NCBI GenBank assembly: GCA_022701365.1
Contig: JAKUHH010000041.1
Location: 186,001-250,000 of the forward strand
Length of the DNA: 64,000 nucleotides
DNA from: Mycocentrospora acerina
Lineage: Eukaryota > Ascomycota > Dothideomycetes > Pleosporales
Direction of reading: 5' to 3'
Positions 22,290-33,305 of this stretch are shown here, piece after piece. Each line of letters opens with the position of its first letter. The first letter of the stretch is position 1. The notes under the pieces were generated by a model, which saw only the letters and a program-made list of their open reading frames with translations, had not been told where the DNA came from and searched no databases. Position numbers and translations under genes: made by a program.

Positions 22290-24211
22290 TCGCGTCATAG
22301 TCCAAGTTTAAATCCATGCTGTTCTATAATCTTGTAGTTTGAGTGTTGGAGTTTAACAATGGTAAACGCTAACCGGGCTACCTCGCATATGGCTAGGCCT
22401 GACCACGATCTGTCTTCAACAATGACTTGGAATTCTCCATTGTTGAGACCGATGAACACGTTTGTTTTAGAGAGAGAGAGAGTTGTAGTGCTTCTAGTAG
22501 TTGCTTTTTTCCCCTCACATCAGGCCATAACGGACCCTTGGCTTGCCATCACTGCGCTTGGAATCCTGGGCGTTCCGGTGCCCAGTTGCAAATCGAGGCT
22601 CTGTGGATTAAAATACATGTCTCGATGCGATTTCTCCGCTAGGCCAGCAAGACCTGTTATGATTTGCATGCACTGGAGTGGTGATGATGATTTTACGAAA
22701 CGGATTTTTCAGTAGCAACATAAATAATAGGTGTGGGCTTGAACTGCTTCTCAGAAGAGGCCTACAATTCCGGAAAGACTTTTAAAAAAAAAGAAATGGT
22801 TAGAGGTTTTCAATATCTCATACTGTGATATTAAACATTAAATAGGCTTGTTCAGATGATTTTAAGTACTAATAATCACAATCAGCTTGGCTTAGCACAC
22901 ATATGGCAGCCAGTCAAGATTTTTATATATACATGCCTTGTCTTGCCTTCCATATCCCATGGAGCTTCAAGTACTAGATCGAGCTCAGTAGGTACTGTAA
23001 ACACTCCGGGTGTTTATAACGAACCAACTAGCTAGGGATAGGCGAAGCAAGTTTAGTTAGGTCAAGTGAAGACTACTTGAGCAGTTCTACTTGATGCCGA
23101 GAACAGGCAGTTGTAGTACAAGCCTGGACAGATTTGGGTTTCTTAAATTAACAAAGTCAGCCAATATTGGACCGACCTGTTTGCTTCAACAACGTTGATG
23201 TTATTCTATCAGCTCGGGGTCCGATCACAACATTGTTCCCCCCTCCCCCCCTTTATTTAAAAAAAATAAAGAACAGCAAGTTTGTGAAAAACGTCATGTT
23301 CAGTTTAACAAGTAATATGGTTTTTTAAACAATGACTTCATTACTTGACAATATTCAACGAAATCCATCAAAGGCGATTTTTACAGCATAACAGTACGTG
23401 GTTAAACCCACCATGTATCAATGCCAACGTAGATGAGATAGCTGCGCCCTCTCTTAATCCATTACCTTGGGTACTTGTAGAAACGAAGATGCTAGCACAA
23501 GTACCCCCAGGTTTTTGTTTGCCGCCACTGGTTGTCAGTCTTGTCTCGGAATGACTTGAACTGCGCACAAAAAGTTTTCGTGACTTGTAAGAACACCGAA
23601 CAGGATACTGTTAAAAGGCTCAAGCTTGGTGAGATTGTCGGGAATGTTAGCCTTGAGAAGGGGGGAGGGGGGAGGCATTTCTCTTGCTAGAGAATCTCCT
23701 GGGGAAGCGTATCTACGATTCTAGTATTACTTTCATGATAATATGTTGTATTAGAGGTAGCCAAAAAATAATGTAATTGTAAGCTGGAAAAGGCTAGACT
23801 TGTGAATGCTTTCCGCTAATCAGGGGGGCAAGGAAAGCAGTAGTAGCTGTGGAGCAAGAATTGGAAGATCTGAACATGACAGGTTTTTTTCTTTCACTTG
23901 GAGCTTGTCTACCACCAAATAACAGGCTAGAGTTGAAGTAAATATGAATGAATGCGACGCCCGAATAGGAAGTCAATCAGAATAGACCATATCAATGATT
24001 TGTTTGACTAGCCCGGTAATTCCTAAAATCATGCCATCAATCCAAGGTTCCTGGTATCTCAGTCCAATCTTCTATTGATAGACGACTAAAAGTTACTTCA
24101 TTCAGCAAAGTCAAGTGTGACTTTCCTTCAGATCTCTTCCAGGACATTGAAGTATAGCGCTCAGGCATTTATTTCTTGTTTCCAGTCCGTCTCTTTGTAG
24201 CAGCAACAAGC
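22290..24211. other. AT-rich gene desert, 1.9 kb
   Basis: No gene is visible. Contents include a GA run (about 22470-22482), several A and T homopolymers, and a G-rich patch around 23655-23672. Short frames resemble nothing I know. It marks the switch from the compact left block to the looser accessory block. Confidence 0.5.
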
Positions 24212-25207
24212 TTAATACAGAAAAGGCTCCACCATCTCTAGAGACTTGTCCCATAGTAGCGCTTCATTTTTCTCATCGTATGCGTGCGCAGCGTAGCCAG
24301 GTTCGTACCCTTCTGCCTTGGGCTTGACTGGCTTTGAAACCTGGCAATCTTCAAGATACTTCCCGCCTTGACCTTCTAGAGCCTTCGCAGTAGCTGCCCA
24401 AACAGAGGTGGCTGCGCCCTGCTCCAGACTCTTTATCGTATTTCCTATGTTGGCATCCTGCCCCCATTGTTGAAGTATATTTTCATCCAAGTGCTTCTGG
24501 AGACCGGTAGAGATCAGCCCAGGGTGTACTGACCACGCATGGAGCCCCAGAGCTCCGTAGCGACGATCGAGTTCTGTAGCAGTGTACAGATTGGCGGTCT
24601 TGCTCTGACTATAAGCTGAAAAGGGATTGTACTCTCCATCAAAGTTGAGATTGGAGTAGTTAATTCCACCGTATCGGTGGGCGGAGGAGGATAGAATTAC
24701 AACACGTGATTGAAATGCTACAGACGAAGACTTGAGCATTTTAGGAAGAAGGAGTTGGATAAGCAAAAAGTGAGCGAGGTGGTTAGTGCCGAATTGGGTT
24801 TCAAACCTATCAGCTGTTTGACCTTCTGGTGTTGCCATCACGCCAGCGTTGGCAATAAGAACATTTAGACTGCCGCTACTTGCTAAGAAATTATCTGCGC
24901 ACTGGCGAACACTGGCCAATGAGTTGAGATCTAGTTCTAATAAGTGAACCCGGTCACTTTCTAATATGTTTCCAAGTGATGATTTCGCCTTGTCGAGGTT
25001 TCGAGCAGTAAGATAGATGGTAGCACCAGTCGTAAGGAGAGCTCTCGCCGTTTCGATGCCGATTCCTGAGGAGCAGCCGGTGATCAAAACCGTCCTATCG
25101 GACCACTGTCCTCGGAGTTGGTTGTCGTCGATAATTTGATGAGCGGTCGGGCGTTCATCGCCGGGACCTTTGGGTGCCTGGTGAACTGATTCGTATTTCG
25201 CAGTCAT
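24212..25207 (-). CDS. Short-chain dehydrogenase/reductase, retinol-dehydrogenase-like
   Basis: An NAD(P)-dependent oxidoreductase of the classical SDR superfamily, 331 residues from MTAKYESVH. The open frame continues upstream to 25429, but a TATA-like palindrome at 25293-25306 favours this ATG. The nucleotide-binding motif TGCSSGIG is at 43-50, the structural NAG at 120-122, the catalytic serine in ILSSSAHR near 174, and Tyr199/Lys203 in AYSQSK. The sequence is closest in pattern to the fungal WW-domain-oxidoreductase/retinol-dehydrogenase group, whose substrates are mostly unknown. It is divergent from a reductase gene at 25789 and lies near an FAD oxidase, so joint work on a small lipophilic substrate is possible but not shown. 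Confidence 0.93.
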   Translation of the reverse strand: MTAKYESVHQAPKGPGDERPTAHQIIDDNQLRGQWSDRTVLITGCSSGIGIETARALLTTGATIYLTARNLDKAKSSLGNILESDRVHLLELDLNSLASVRQCADNFLASSGSLNVLIANAGVMATPEGQTADRFETQFGTNHLAHFLLIQLLLPKMLKSSSVAFQSRVVILSSSAHRYGGINYSNLNFDGEYNPFSAYSQSKTANLYTATELDRRYGALGLHAWSVHPGLISTGLQKHLDENILQQWGQDANIGNTIKSLEQGAATSVWAATAKALEGQGGKYLEDCQVSKPVKPKAEGYEPGYAAHAYDEKNEALLWDKSLEMVEPFLY

Positions 25208-25788
25208 TCTGAGACTATAGTTTTGATGACAACGAAAAATACTGGAGTAACTGAGGGATCTGATGCGAGAAAGGGGAAAGCATGCGGTTGGATATTTTAT
25301 AAAATAGTTGTCTCGTGTGATGCAGCATTTGTCCGCAAATTGCACATTGAAATGAGACTTGCTTTCTTTAGCTCTACTAAGACTCTGGCATGTATGTTGA
25401 AGCGAATAAGTGGGGAGTTGAAGCATCAAGCAGAATCTATAAAACTAGTCGCCTCAGATTACGTAGTAGTGTCATGGTGTCAGTCACCCCATCAGCCATG
25501 TTTGCGATAACGTTGATATTTGCACATTTATCTGCACTATCAAAATTGCACTTCAGTGTTTGCACATTAATTATCAAGTAAATCTTGTGCATCCTTACTC
25601 AATTCAGACTCGAAACTCCACACCCTAGCGTTTAAGATGATTAATCCTGATCAATGTCTTCGTCGACACGTCATAGGATAGGTAAACCTTTATAACTCCA
25701 AGATTTGCCAGATCATTGTTTAAAGCTATAACGATAGATTCATAACACATTCATACCTATCATACAGTTCTCTTCATACGCCAACACA
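25208..25788. promoter_or_regulatory. Divergent promoter of the SDR and MDR genes
   Basis: The 581 bases between two opposed start codons carry AT-rich core-promoter candidates on each side: the palindrome at 25293-25306 on the SDR side, and TTTATAAC around 25687-25694, about 95 bases before the MDR ATG. Shared control of the two enzymes is likely from the layout. Confidence 0.55.
25293..25306. promoter_or_regulatory. Perfect 14-bp AT palindrome, likely TATA box
   Basis: TATTTTATAAAATA reads the same on both strands and lies about 85-100 bases upstream of the SDR start. It contains a TATAAAA core in both orientations. Confidence 0.5.
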
Positions 25789-26988
25789 ATGAAGCAATTG
25801 ATCAATTTGCCGGGCTCAGAAGTCAAGGTTGAATTTACATCCGCCCCCATTCCCGAGCCTGGTGCCAAGCAAGTCCTTATCAAAGTCATTGTTTCCGGCT
25901 CTAACCCCAAAGACTGGAAGGTGCCAGAGTTTGCGGCTGCTTACAATGGTCCCGATGATGGTTCACTCATAGCGAGGTCGAGGGCTGGCGTGAATCAGGG
26001 CGACGATGTCGCGGGGATAGTCGAGGCAGTCGGTAAGGATGTAATCGAATTCAAGGTATGCAACCTTCGACTCTTGTATAAATTTAAGATACTAATGTGA
26101 GGATAGAAGGGAGACCGTGTCGCAGCTTTTCATGAGATGGGAGCTCCAGGAGGTTCATACGCAGAGTATGCACTTGCATGGGATTGGACTACGTTCCACA
26201 TTCCTGCATCGAGATCCTTTGAAGGTATATTACTCCGTTCTCTCGACCTTTCAAGTTACTCAGATCCGAATGTTGACTTATTCTTCACAGAAGCCGCTAC
26301 TATCCCTCTCGCCGCCCTTACCGCGAGTGTAGCTGTATTTCGTAACCTCAAACTTCCGACACCTTGGAATCCTGCCACCACACCCACACCATTCTTAGTG
26401 TACGGTGCTAGCTCTGCAGTTGGTTCGTTTGCAATCAAGCTTGCACGCAATAGCAATGTTCATCCAATCATTGCGGTTGCAGGAAAGGGCGCTCATTACG
26501 TCGAAACGCTGCTTGATCGCACTAAAGGCGACACGGTAATTGATTACCGCATTGGTGCTGACGAAATAATAAGCCAGATTCGTGCACACCTAAAGGCTGG
26601 AAGTTACGGTGAAGTAAGGCATGGACTTGACCCTGGCATTGGAATTTCGAGTCAAAAAGTGTTGACAGATATTGTTGCGCATGATGGAGCAATCAACCTC
26701 GTCCTACCAAGCAATTTTGACGTTGGATCCGCGACGAAGACTTCCACTTCAGTGGGCATAGTTCATAACCAGGAAAATGGGGCCCATGGTGCTGATGGTA
26801 GCGATCTGGGTTTTGTGACTTGTCGCTGGTTCACCAAGGCGTGGCAGGCGGGAACATTTGAGGGTCATCCATTCGAAGTGAGGCCTGGTGGACTGAAAGG
26901 CGTAGAGCAAGCGTTGAAAGATCTGAAGGATGGAAAACAAAGTGCTGTAAAGTATGTATTCCGGATTGCTGACACGCCTGGGTTATAA
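25789..26988 (+). CDS. Medium-chain reductase, quinone-oxidoreductase/enoyl-reductase type
   Basis: An NADPH-dependent reductase of the zinc-free MDR group (quinone oxidoreductase, trans-enoyl reductase), 360 residues. Exons are 25789-26055, 26107-26224 and 26291-26988 (introns 51 and 66 nt). The second intron is open in frame, but removing it restores SFEEAATIPLAALTA, the usual join in this family. The first acceptor has a competing AG three bases on (TAG AAG), which would drop one lysine. The GroES-like domain carries VSGSNPKDWKVPE and the GDDVAGIVEAVG motif. The Rossmann part carries VYGASSAVGSFAIKLA in place of the usual GxGxxG. No structural zinc cysteines are seen. Such enzymes act alone or as partners in secondary metabolism; no synthase gene is in the window. 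Confidence 0.9.
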
Positions 26989-29391
26989 GATGACATGGAC
27001 TGTCGTGTAGTGTGAAAAATAAACTCTAGGTATAAGGACTACAACTCGACAAGTTAAAATTTAGAAATTCAGATCAAAACTAGGAAATCACAATTCCCTA
27101 AAGTATCACGAGACTGAATTCGAGTGTTTACTCTTGTATAGTGACATCTCTCTACTCCTAGTACCCGTTTTCTGCTTTAATGAGAAAAGCGGTCTTCACA
27201 AAGCATTTTACAAGCGAGCATGCCACCCCACTAAGTTCTACCAATACCAGACTCAAACTGTAATACGTTCACAATGTAGAAGATAGTAGAATCGAAGCTT
27301 GCTGTAAATTCTTATTTAAGCTCTCAACACTGACGAGTATTTCCACAAAAAGTCAGCTGTTGCAGCCCCTGGAAGGTTAAGCTCAAGTAATACTGCGACC
27401 TTTCAATAGATGTAGAAGAACAATCAAGCTAATCAACGTATGTAATACGTTAATAGGAATGCATTTTTCTAGAAAGAGGGTTCATTTAGGAAAGACGTGA
27501 TGTAAGATTACGGTGAAAGCTAATCTATTTATCGTATCTCCTTGTTGGATGCTTGATACAGTGAGGTAGGATTTTGGTCTTAATACATCATATTTCTCTT
27601 TAGGCTAATAATTAATTTAATCTCTATGTACAACATTGACAGTCGGTTTGAAATGATCTACCGGTGCTTAAAAATTGATACATCGATTTGTAATCTCTCA
27701 TCGTACGTCTTCGTTGGTGAGCCCTGCCTTGTAAGAATCTCTTTTGGTGATATCAGCTCAAGCAACGGTGCAGACGGCATACTATTCTGCTTGCGGACCT
27801 GTCCTATTTGGCTGACAACTCTGTGATATCGAAGCTAGCTCTAGACTTCCGCTTCAGTTCAGGCTGCATGCGCATTATTTGAAAGAGCATATAGTCTTTG
27901 CCAAAATTATTGATGATGCCTATGCAGAACCCAACATCTAAGACTGCATATCTAAAAAAAAATGGCGGAGTCTTGATAGCTTACCGTTCAATTATTTCGA
28001 GGCATGCGGAAGATGATCACGTTGATTACACAACTAAATCTATCGTTCTTCCTGCTATATTCATTGAGATATCTTATACGTCAGAAGAAATCACTTTCGT
28101 ACAGTACGGGCAGCCGGGGGTGTCACACAAAGCTGGTTCTTACACAGAGAAGCACTCAAGCTTCTCCAACGGCCCCGAAGAATTAGTTTAAGGGATGGCT
28201 ACAGTGGATGCGGCAAGAAATAGAAGATGTTCAAGTGTCCCCAAAAAAGGCAAGAAACGGTACAAGGCGAAAGAAATTTGACCCCGTTGACAGTAGACTA
28301 ACCACCCTCTTAAAGCGTTTCCATGTCGGCATAGTTATCGGAGGGGAAGCATAGATCCCTGATCGGACACTTCCGTTCTAATATTTCCAAATATTCGGAG
28401 TTTCTATCTGTTTCATACCAAGACCATTCACTTACTACTAGTCGATCGATTAAGAGGATGAGAAGGGCATGTGTGAGTCAAGTTAGAGCAAGCATTATTA
28501 ATGACAGTAGGGAGAATTCACATGTCAAAGAGACATATCAATATATCAAAGCAGTCTGAGATTTTAGCCACATGATATGATCAATAGGCGAAACGCAAAA
28601 TATTTGGGCATACGGCAGTTACCGTGTAGGCATTAGGACCGTGTAGATTGTGTAGGCCGTATGCACCGTATAGACCGTATAGACTATGAAACCTTGGCAG
28701 GCTCGTTCTCCAATCACCAATAGAGTCTAGCGGGCGGCTGGAGACCTATATGCAGTCTAGCAGCGGATATGTCTAAATAAGTGAGCAGGCTTTGTGAAGG
28801 GACCTGCCTCAACCGTCCAACGAGAGTTGATGCGATGCCCCGATAATAAAAAAAAAGTGAAATGATAATTCTTCTTTTAATTGAAGAGTGGTTTGACTAA
28901 CAACAGGATTCATTTTGGACTTGTTGGTAATCAAGAGCACGGTGGGTTATGAAAGGGCAGAGCTTTTTCACCACAAAAAAGGTTCACATGTTGATCTTCT
29001 CAGAATGCTTCATCAATTACCTACATGCCTTCACGATGGATACGATGCCCCTTTCTATCCCTCTCTGCCAATTCGAACAAGAGAGACAAGCGAGAAGCTG
29101 GGCGAAGCCGCAACCTAGGCATTCTTCTCTTGACGACTCGAAGAGGATAAATGTGTTTGAGGAGAAGTGATTGTCTTGATGATCTGGGCAGCTAATTGAT
29201 TCTACTCGTTCCACCATCAGCCACTCTGTTGCACTAAAGATAATCGACTTCTATGTAAATTATTGCTGATCTCTATACACCTTGGGACGGAACTACGAGG
29301 CACCTAAGACAACCAAAACCCACCACCATCTACTCAAAGGTTACAAGTGATCTCTTAACAAGTTAGGTTTCAGACACCTAATCTCTGCCAT
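26989..29391. other. AT-rich gene desert, 2.4 kb
   Basis: No gene is recognised; open frames are at most about 100 codons and of odd composition. A short 9-bp repeat array lies at 28621-28686. The sequence could be decayed repeat DNA, but no terminal repeats or transposase-like frames can be seen. Confidence 0.5.
28621..28686. repeat. Short 9-bp tandem array, unit ACCGTATAG
   Basis: About seven degenerate copies (ACCGTGTAG, ATTGTGTAG, ACCGTATAG and relatives) in near-perfect 9-base register; one copy is a base short. The reverse complement of the unit, CTATACGGT, shares its CTATAC core and its period with the intronic array at 13547-13717. Confidence 0.7.
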
Positions 29392-31034
29392 CTATGCATG
29401 CGCCACCTTCCAGCCGCCGGGCATGAGGCGCGTAAACACCATGTTCGGGTCATACCTGTTTCTGACTTCCTTCAACCTCTGCAAGTTCTTTGCGCCAAAG
29501 CTCGCAAACACATTCTGCCAGCGATCCGCATCATTCAGGTACACAAAACCATCCTTCCAGCCCTTCTTCTCCAGCTGCGCCGCAACCTGCTTGCCCCACG
29601 ACTGCGAAAACTCATCAATAGCCACATCGTCTTTTGCCTCCAGCCAGTTGTACGTCTGGATGCACCAGATAAACGGCCCCTTTGCAGCATCTAGTCCTGT
29701 CGGACCTCCACCATTCGCCTTGCTCGCCTCTACAAACCTGCGCCCAACAGGCAGCGCAACCAACCCAACACTGACGCCTGCAAGGCCTGCCAGTCGCAAC
29801 CGTGCCGCCGCGAAGAGGTCATCATGAACCAACTCCAGCGCACCCTTGTTTGCTGCTTTCACTGCGACGACGGAAAACCGGGTGCGTGAGCCAAGATTGA
29901 CTGCCACACCGCCGTACAGCGATCGCGAAAAGTCGAAGACTGTGGTGCGCTGCAGTGGGTTTACACCATTGGTTGGTGTCAGAAGTCCAGTGCCTGTCCA
30001 GTTACGCAGTACTGCTGGCGTGCGGTTGTCGCCGCCGTAGAACAGGTAGGACGTGTAAGAGAAGTCGGGAGCAGCAGCTGGGTTCCATGTTGCGGTTGCC
30101 TCAACGCCGCCACGCGTGTCAGTATCGCCGGCTAGGGCTTGCGATTGGACAGCGGTGAGCCAGGCGGCGCGTTGGGTGCCAGTGTAGGTGCCGACGCCGG
30201 CGTAGATAGTCCCGGTAGGGTAGGTGAGCATGCGGAAAGTGGTGACGAGAGCGAATGAGTTGCCGCCACTCTTAAGGGACCAATAGAGATCTGGGTGCGA
30301 GCTTTGGGTAGCAGTCACGATGGTGCCATCAGCGAGAACGCACTGTAGTGGAACGTTAGCTGGTGGAGCTCAAGATGGTCAGTCAGGGATGCGGACCTCA
30401 AATTCAACAACGCTGGTGCTGGAAAACCCATGCTCGTTGCTCAGATACGTCATGCCACCGCCGAGAATATGTCCAGAGACACCGACAAGGCCAAGTCGAG
30501 CGCCGACGGTTGTTAGATTGTAAGGCTGCAGAAAACCGTACACGCCATCCCAATCGTTACCTGCTCCAATGGAAACCACAGACTTGTCGTTAGAGATGGA
30601 AAAAGCCTTCATTTTATCAAAGGAAATGAGGGCGCCTGAGGAGTTGATGTTTGCGAAGCCAGTGATTGGCATGCCTCCGTGACCCCTGACAGCAAATAGG
30701 GCATCGAATTGCTTGAACGTCTTGACAGCGGTGGATACTTCGTTTGCTGTGGATGGAGTGAAGATACAAGCTGGCTCAAGGATGGAGCTGGTGGACCAAT
30801 AATCTGAAGAAACAGTTTGAGTCAGCTTCCGTTTAAGTGCTTGTAGGACGCAGTTGACTTACCTTCATTCACTCCATCATACAATGCCGAGTTGGGATAG
30901 TAGACAGAATCCGCGTACTTTTCTGCCAGCGAATTGCAGGCGTTCAAGGTAGCGGCTGGCGATAATGCGGAGGCGAAAGAGCTTCCGAATACCACACTGG
31001 CCATGAGGGCCTCTAGGTAGCGCGAGATTGTCAT
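29392..31034 (-). CDS. Secreted FAD-linked oxidoreductase, BBE/6-hydroxynicotine-oxidase type
   Basis: A flavin oxidase of the berberine-bridge/PCMH superfamily, 509 residues. Exons are 31034-30863, 30803-30397 and 30342-29392 (introns 59 and 54 nt). The second intron has a weak donor (GTCCGC) but a good branch site (GCTAAC), and removing it rejoins VVEFE to VLADGTIVTA. The first 23 residues form a signal peptide (hydrophobic, ending ASALS). The FAD-binding domain (about 68-230) includes GARLGLVGVSGHILGGG, and the C-terminal BBE motif resembles NRYDPNMVF. The usual FAD-attachment segment R-x-G-G-H reads RGHGGMP (97-103), so the histidine stands two places early. Mono-covalent attachment may therefore differ or be lost. 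The substrate is unknown; neighbouring SDR and MDR genes could belong to the same small pathway. Confidence 0.9.
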
Positions 31035-32099
31035 TTTGTGAATGCTAAAGTGATAGTGGGTGAAAGTTGATCGTTGTGACTGAATATTTTATGCTTCTCA
31101 TAGCATTCTTATACTCTCTCTACCCATGAAAAGCTAAGCCATCCATATTTCATGCTGAGGGAAATTCTGGCCTTGTGTCGGTTCTATTCTCTACACTATG
31201 GTTATACGCGTATTTATTACAAATACAGATTCTGCCTAGAATAGTTCAATGGGTCTCCTTGCAAGGAGAGCTGCGCTTTCTGGTTGGTCAAACAGGCCCC
31301 AGTAAGTCCACTTCATCCATGATACAGCAGCCATACTCCCAAGGGCACGGTGTGCGACTACGGATGGCGTTATGCGAAATTGATAGATCTTTTGACTAAA
31401 ATACCTAGTATTTTGCTTGGTTTTAGTTGCGAGTTCGTCCGGTTTTGTTGTGCCGGACGATAGATGCAGCATAGAGAAATGTCGCTACCGCCCTATGTCG
31501 CTGCTGTGACTGAAGGTATTGAGAAGTACTACTGACTCACATTCTCGAGAGAAGCATAGTATTCTAGCTATCTATTTGTTATAAAGTAAGCTACTATGGT
31601 AAGAGGAACGCATGCAAGCGAATGTAATGAAGACTTGCGATAAATCTTTTAAATAGTGAGTAGATTTGTACAACACATCAATTGAACGCACCTGGAAATT
31701 ACTATTTTGGGTAAAACGACAGCAAATTACATACTCCTCATAAAATACCGACAACGAGATAGTCCAAATAATAAATCTAAATGCCCAGCCGGTCGATCTG
31801 TACAATCAAATTTAACTTTGGCTGTTACAGACAAATTCGCATATAATTATTGATGCGCATATGAGAGCAGGCTTCCCGTTATCCAAATACTATCATTTTT
31901 TACATTATACTTCGCGCAATTTACAGTAATCGGACCAACACATTGTTCCATTAATTCAGTTCGTTGTAGGGAAAGTAATCCAATAATACAACTCAGCTCC
32001 TAGAACCGCTGTAGGAGACAGGGACGTAATAACACAAACTTGTAATCTCAACGCCCTTCAAGAATGGCATGTTCCTCTCTCACCTATCGCTGAAATAAC
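31035..32099. other. AT-rich intergenic, 1.1 kb
   Basis: Promoter of the FAD oxidase on the left and 3' flank of membrane protein A on the right. A 78-codon minus-strand frame at 31236-31472 has no family likeness. No repeat is seen. Confidence 0.5.
31085..31092 (-). promoter_or_regulatory. TATA-like element of the FAD-oxidase gene
   Basis: ATAAAATA on the minus strand, 51-58 bases upstream of the ATG. Supported by position and sequence only. Confidence 0.35.
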
Positions 32100-33305
32100 T
32101 TACGTTGACACTATCTTCGCAACCTGTGCCTTCCCATCTGTATAACTTTTACACATAGTTCTCGTCAATCTAGCCCCTATCAATTCACCTGTTCGATTCC
32201 CAAGCACAACTAATTCATCTTTGCCGTGATTTTCTGACTTAATCAGCGCTCTCCCAACTCGCTCTTCTGTAGTGCCCCACACATCGCCTCCGCCAAATCT
32301 GGCGACCAGCATGGCGACAAGAAGGAAAGCCTGATATGCAGCGTACAGCGCCTGAAGTTCGACCGGCATGAAGAACGTCATGATGAGAGTTAGAGGGTAA
32401 GAAGCACCAAGTGCGCCAACAATCAGCATCTGCGAGACTTCACGCCAGCGGCAGCGAATCGGATGGCCGTAGTGTCGGAAGAAGGGGAGAACAAGTTCGG
32501 CCGGGCCAGATATGACTTGAAATCCTTCGCCTGGGATGTGCACTTCGAATTTAAAATGTGCACTTTCGCCTTCGAGAAGACGTGACTTTTCATTATCGCG
32601 AGGGAGGAACAAATCTTCGCGCTGCATGGTCGTCGCTGTCGCGAGCAGTTTCAGCGCAAGGGGGATCAGGAAGACGAGTGCCACAAGCGGTTGCCAGTAG
32701 GTCCAAACAGCAGAAGCAAGAACTAAGGCTGGAGCCTCAGAGACGATGATTGCCAGAATTGTTTTCGCCGTGATCCGGTCATCGTCCAAGACAGTCACAT
32801 CTTTGGGGGGGACGGTCTCAAAGTTCACAAGCTCGAGATGGCTGACTGTAATCCGCTGGCGCATGCGCCTTTCCGATTCTTCCTCTCCGCTTGGTGTTGG
32901 TTGCAGATGCGGGATACACTTCAGGATGCGTACCAATAGCCCGTTTCTTACCCATTCGTCCTCTACTAGTCGGCCGTCGCCATCATACAACTTGTATGTC
33001 AAGCTGGTATCGGGGAAGAACGCGGTGCCGAGCATGTGGCCACGCCCGGCACCTTTCTGCAGGGAATTTTTCACGAATTGATCAATGGTTTTAATAGCAA
33101 GGCGATGGAGAGGACCTCCTGCAGAAAGGAGAAAGTAGTGTTTGATGACGCTGCTTGCGCCGAAGCCATTATTTGCTCGTTGAGGCCAGAGGACGCGCTC
33201 CATGAGCGTGTCTGGTACGACATCGGCACCAAGAGTCCCAATGAAGAGGTTTAGAAGGCCAACGGCCAGCGCTGTGTGGGATGTGGCGAGATGGTGAGTG
33301 GCCAT
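32100..33305 (-). CDS. Four-helix membrane protein A, uncharacterised fungal family
   Basis: I cannot name this family. The 401-residue protein starts at MATHHLATS, chosen because the paralogue at 44067-45416 begins at the same point; the open frame goes on to 33410. A soluble N-terminal half has GPLHRLAIKTIDQF (64-77), GHMLGTAFFPD (89-99), WVRNGLLVRILK (118-129) and RQRITVSHLEL (149-159). Two hydrophobic helices (about 181-202 and 205-224) are followed by a soluble stretch ending FFRHYGHPIRCRWRE (275-289) and two more helices (about 291-312 and 318-337), then a short cytosolic tail (TTEERVGRALIKSE). The stop codon overlaps a perfect donor (GTAAGT); splicing to an acceptor at about 32010 would replace the last residue by a few others. 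It lies next to HET protein 1 on the same strand. Confidence 0.85.
   Translation of the reverse strand: MATHHLATSHTALAVGLLNLFIGTLGADVVPDTLMERVLWPQRANNGFGASSVIKHYFLLSAGGPLHRLAIKTIDQFVKNSLQKGAGRGHMLGTAFFPDTSLTYKLYDGDGRLVEDEWVRNGLLVRILKCIPHLQPTPSGEEESERRMRQRITVSHLELVNFETVPPKDVTVLDDDRITAKTILAIIVSEAPALVLASAVWTYWQPLVALVFLIPLALKLLATATTMQREDLFLPRDNEKSRLLEGESAHFKFEVHIPGEGFQVISGPAELVLPFFRHYGHPIRCRWREVSQMLIVGALGASYPLTLIMTFFMPVELQALYAAYQAFLLVAMLVARFGGGDVWGTTEERVGRALIKSENHGKDELVVLGNRTGELIGARLTRTMCKSYTDGKAQVAKIVST

Noticed and set aside
26989..29391. AT-rich desert as a decayed transposon
   Set aside because: No terminal repeats, target-site duplication or transposase/reverse-transcriptase fragments could be recognised. 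A genome-wide repeat search would be needed.
31236..31472. Minus-strand frame of 78 codons
   Set aside because: No family likeness, no partner exon, and located in the promoter area of the FAD oxidase.
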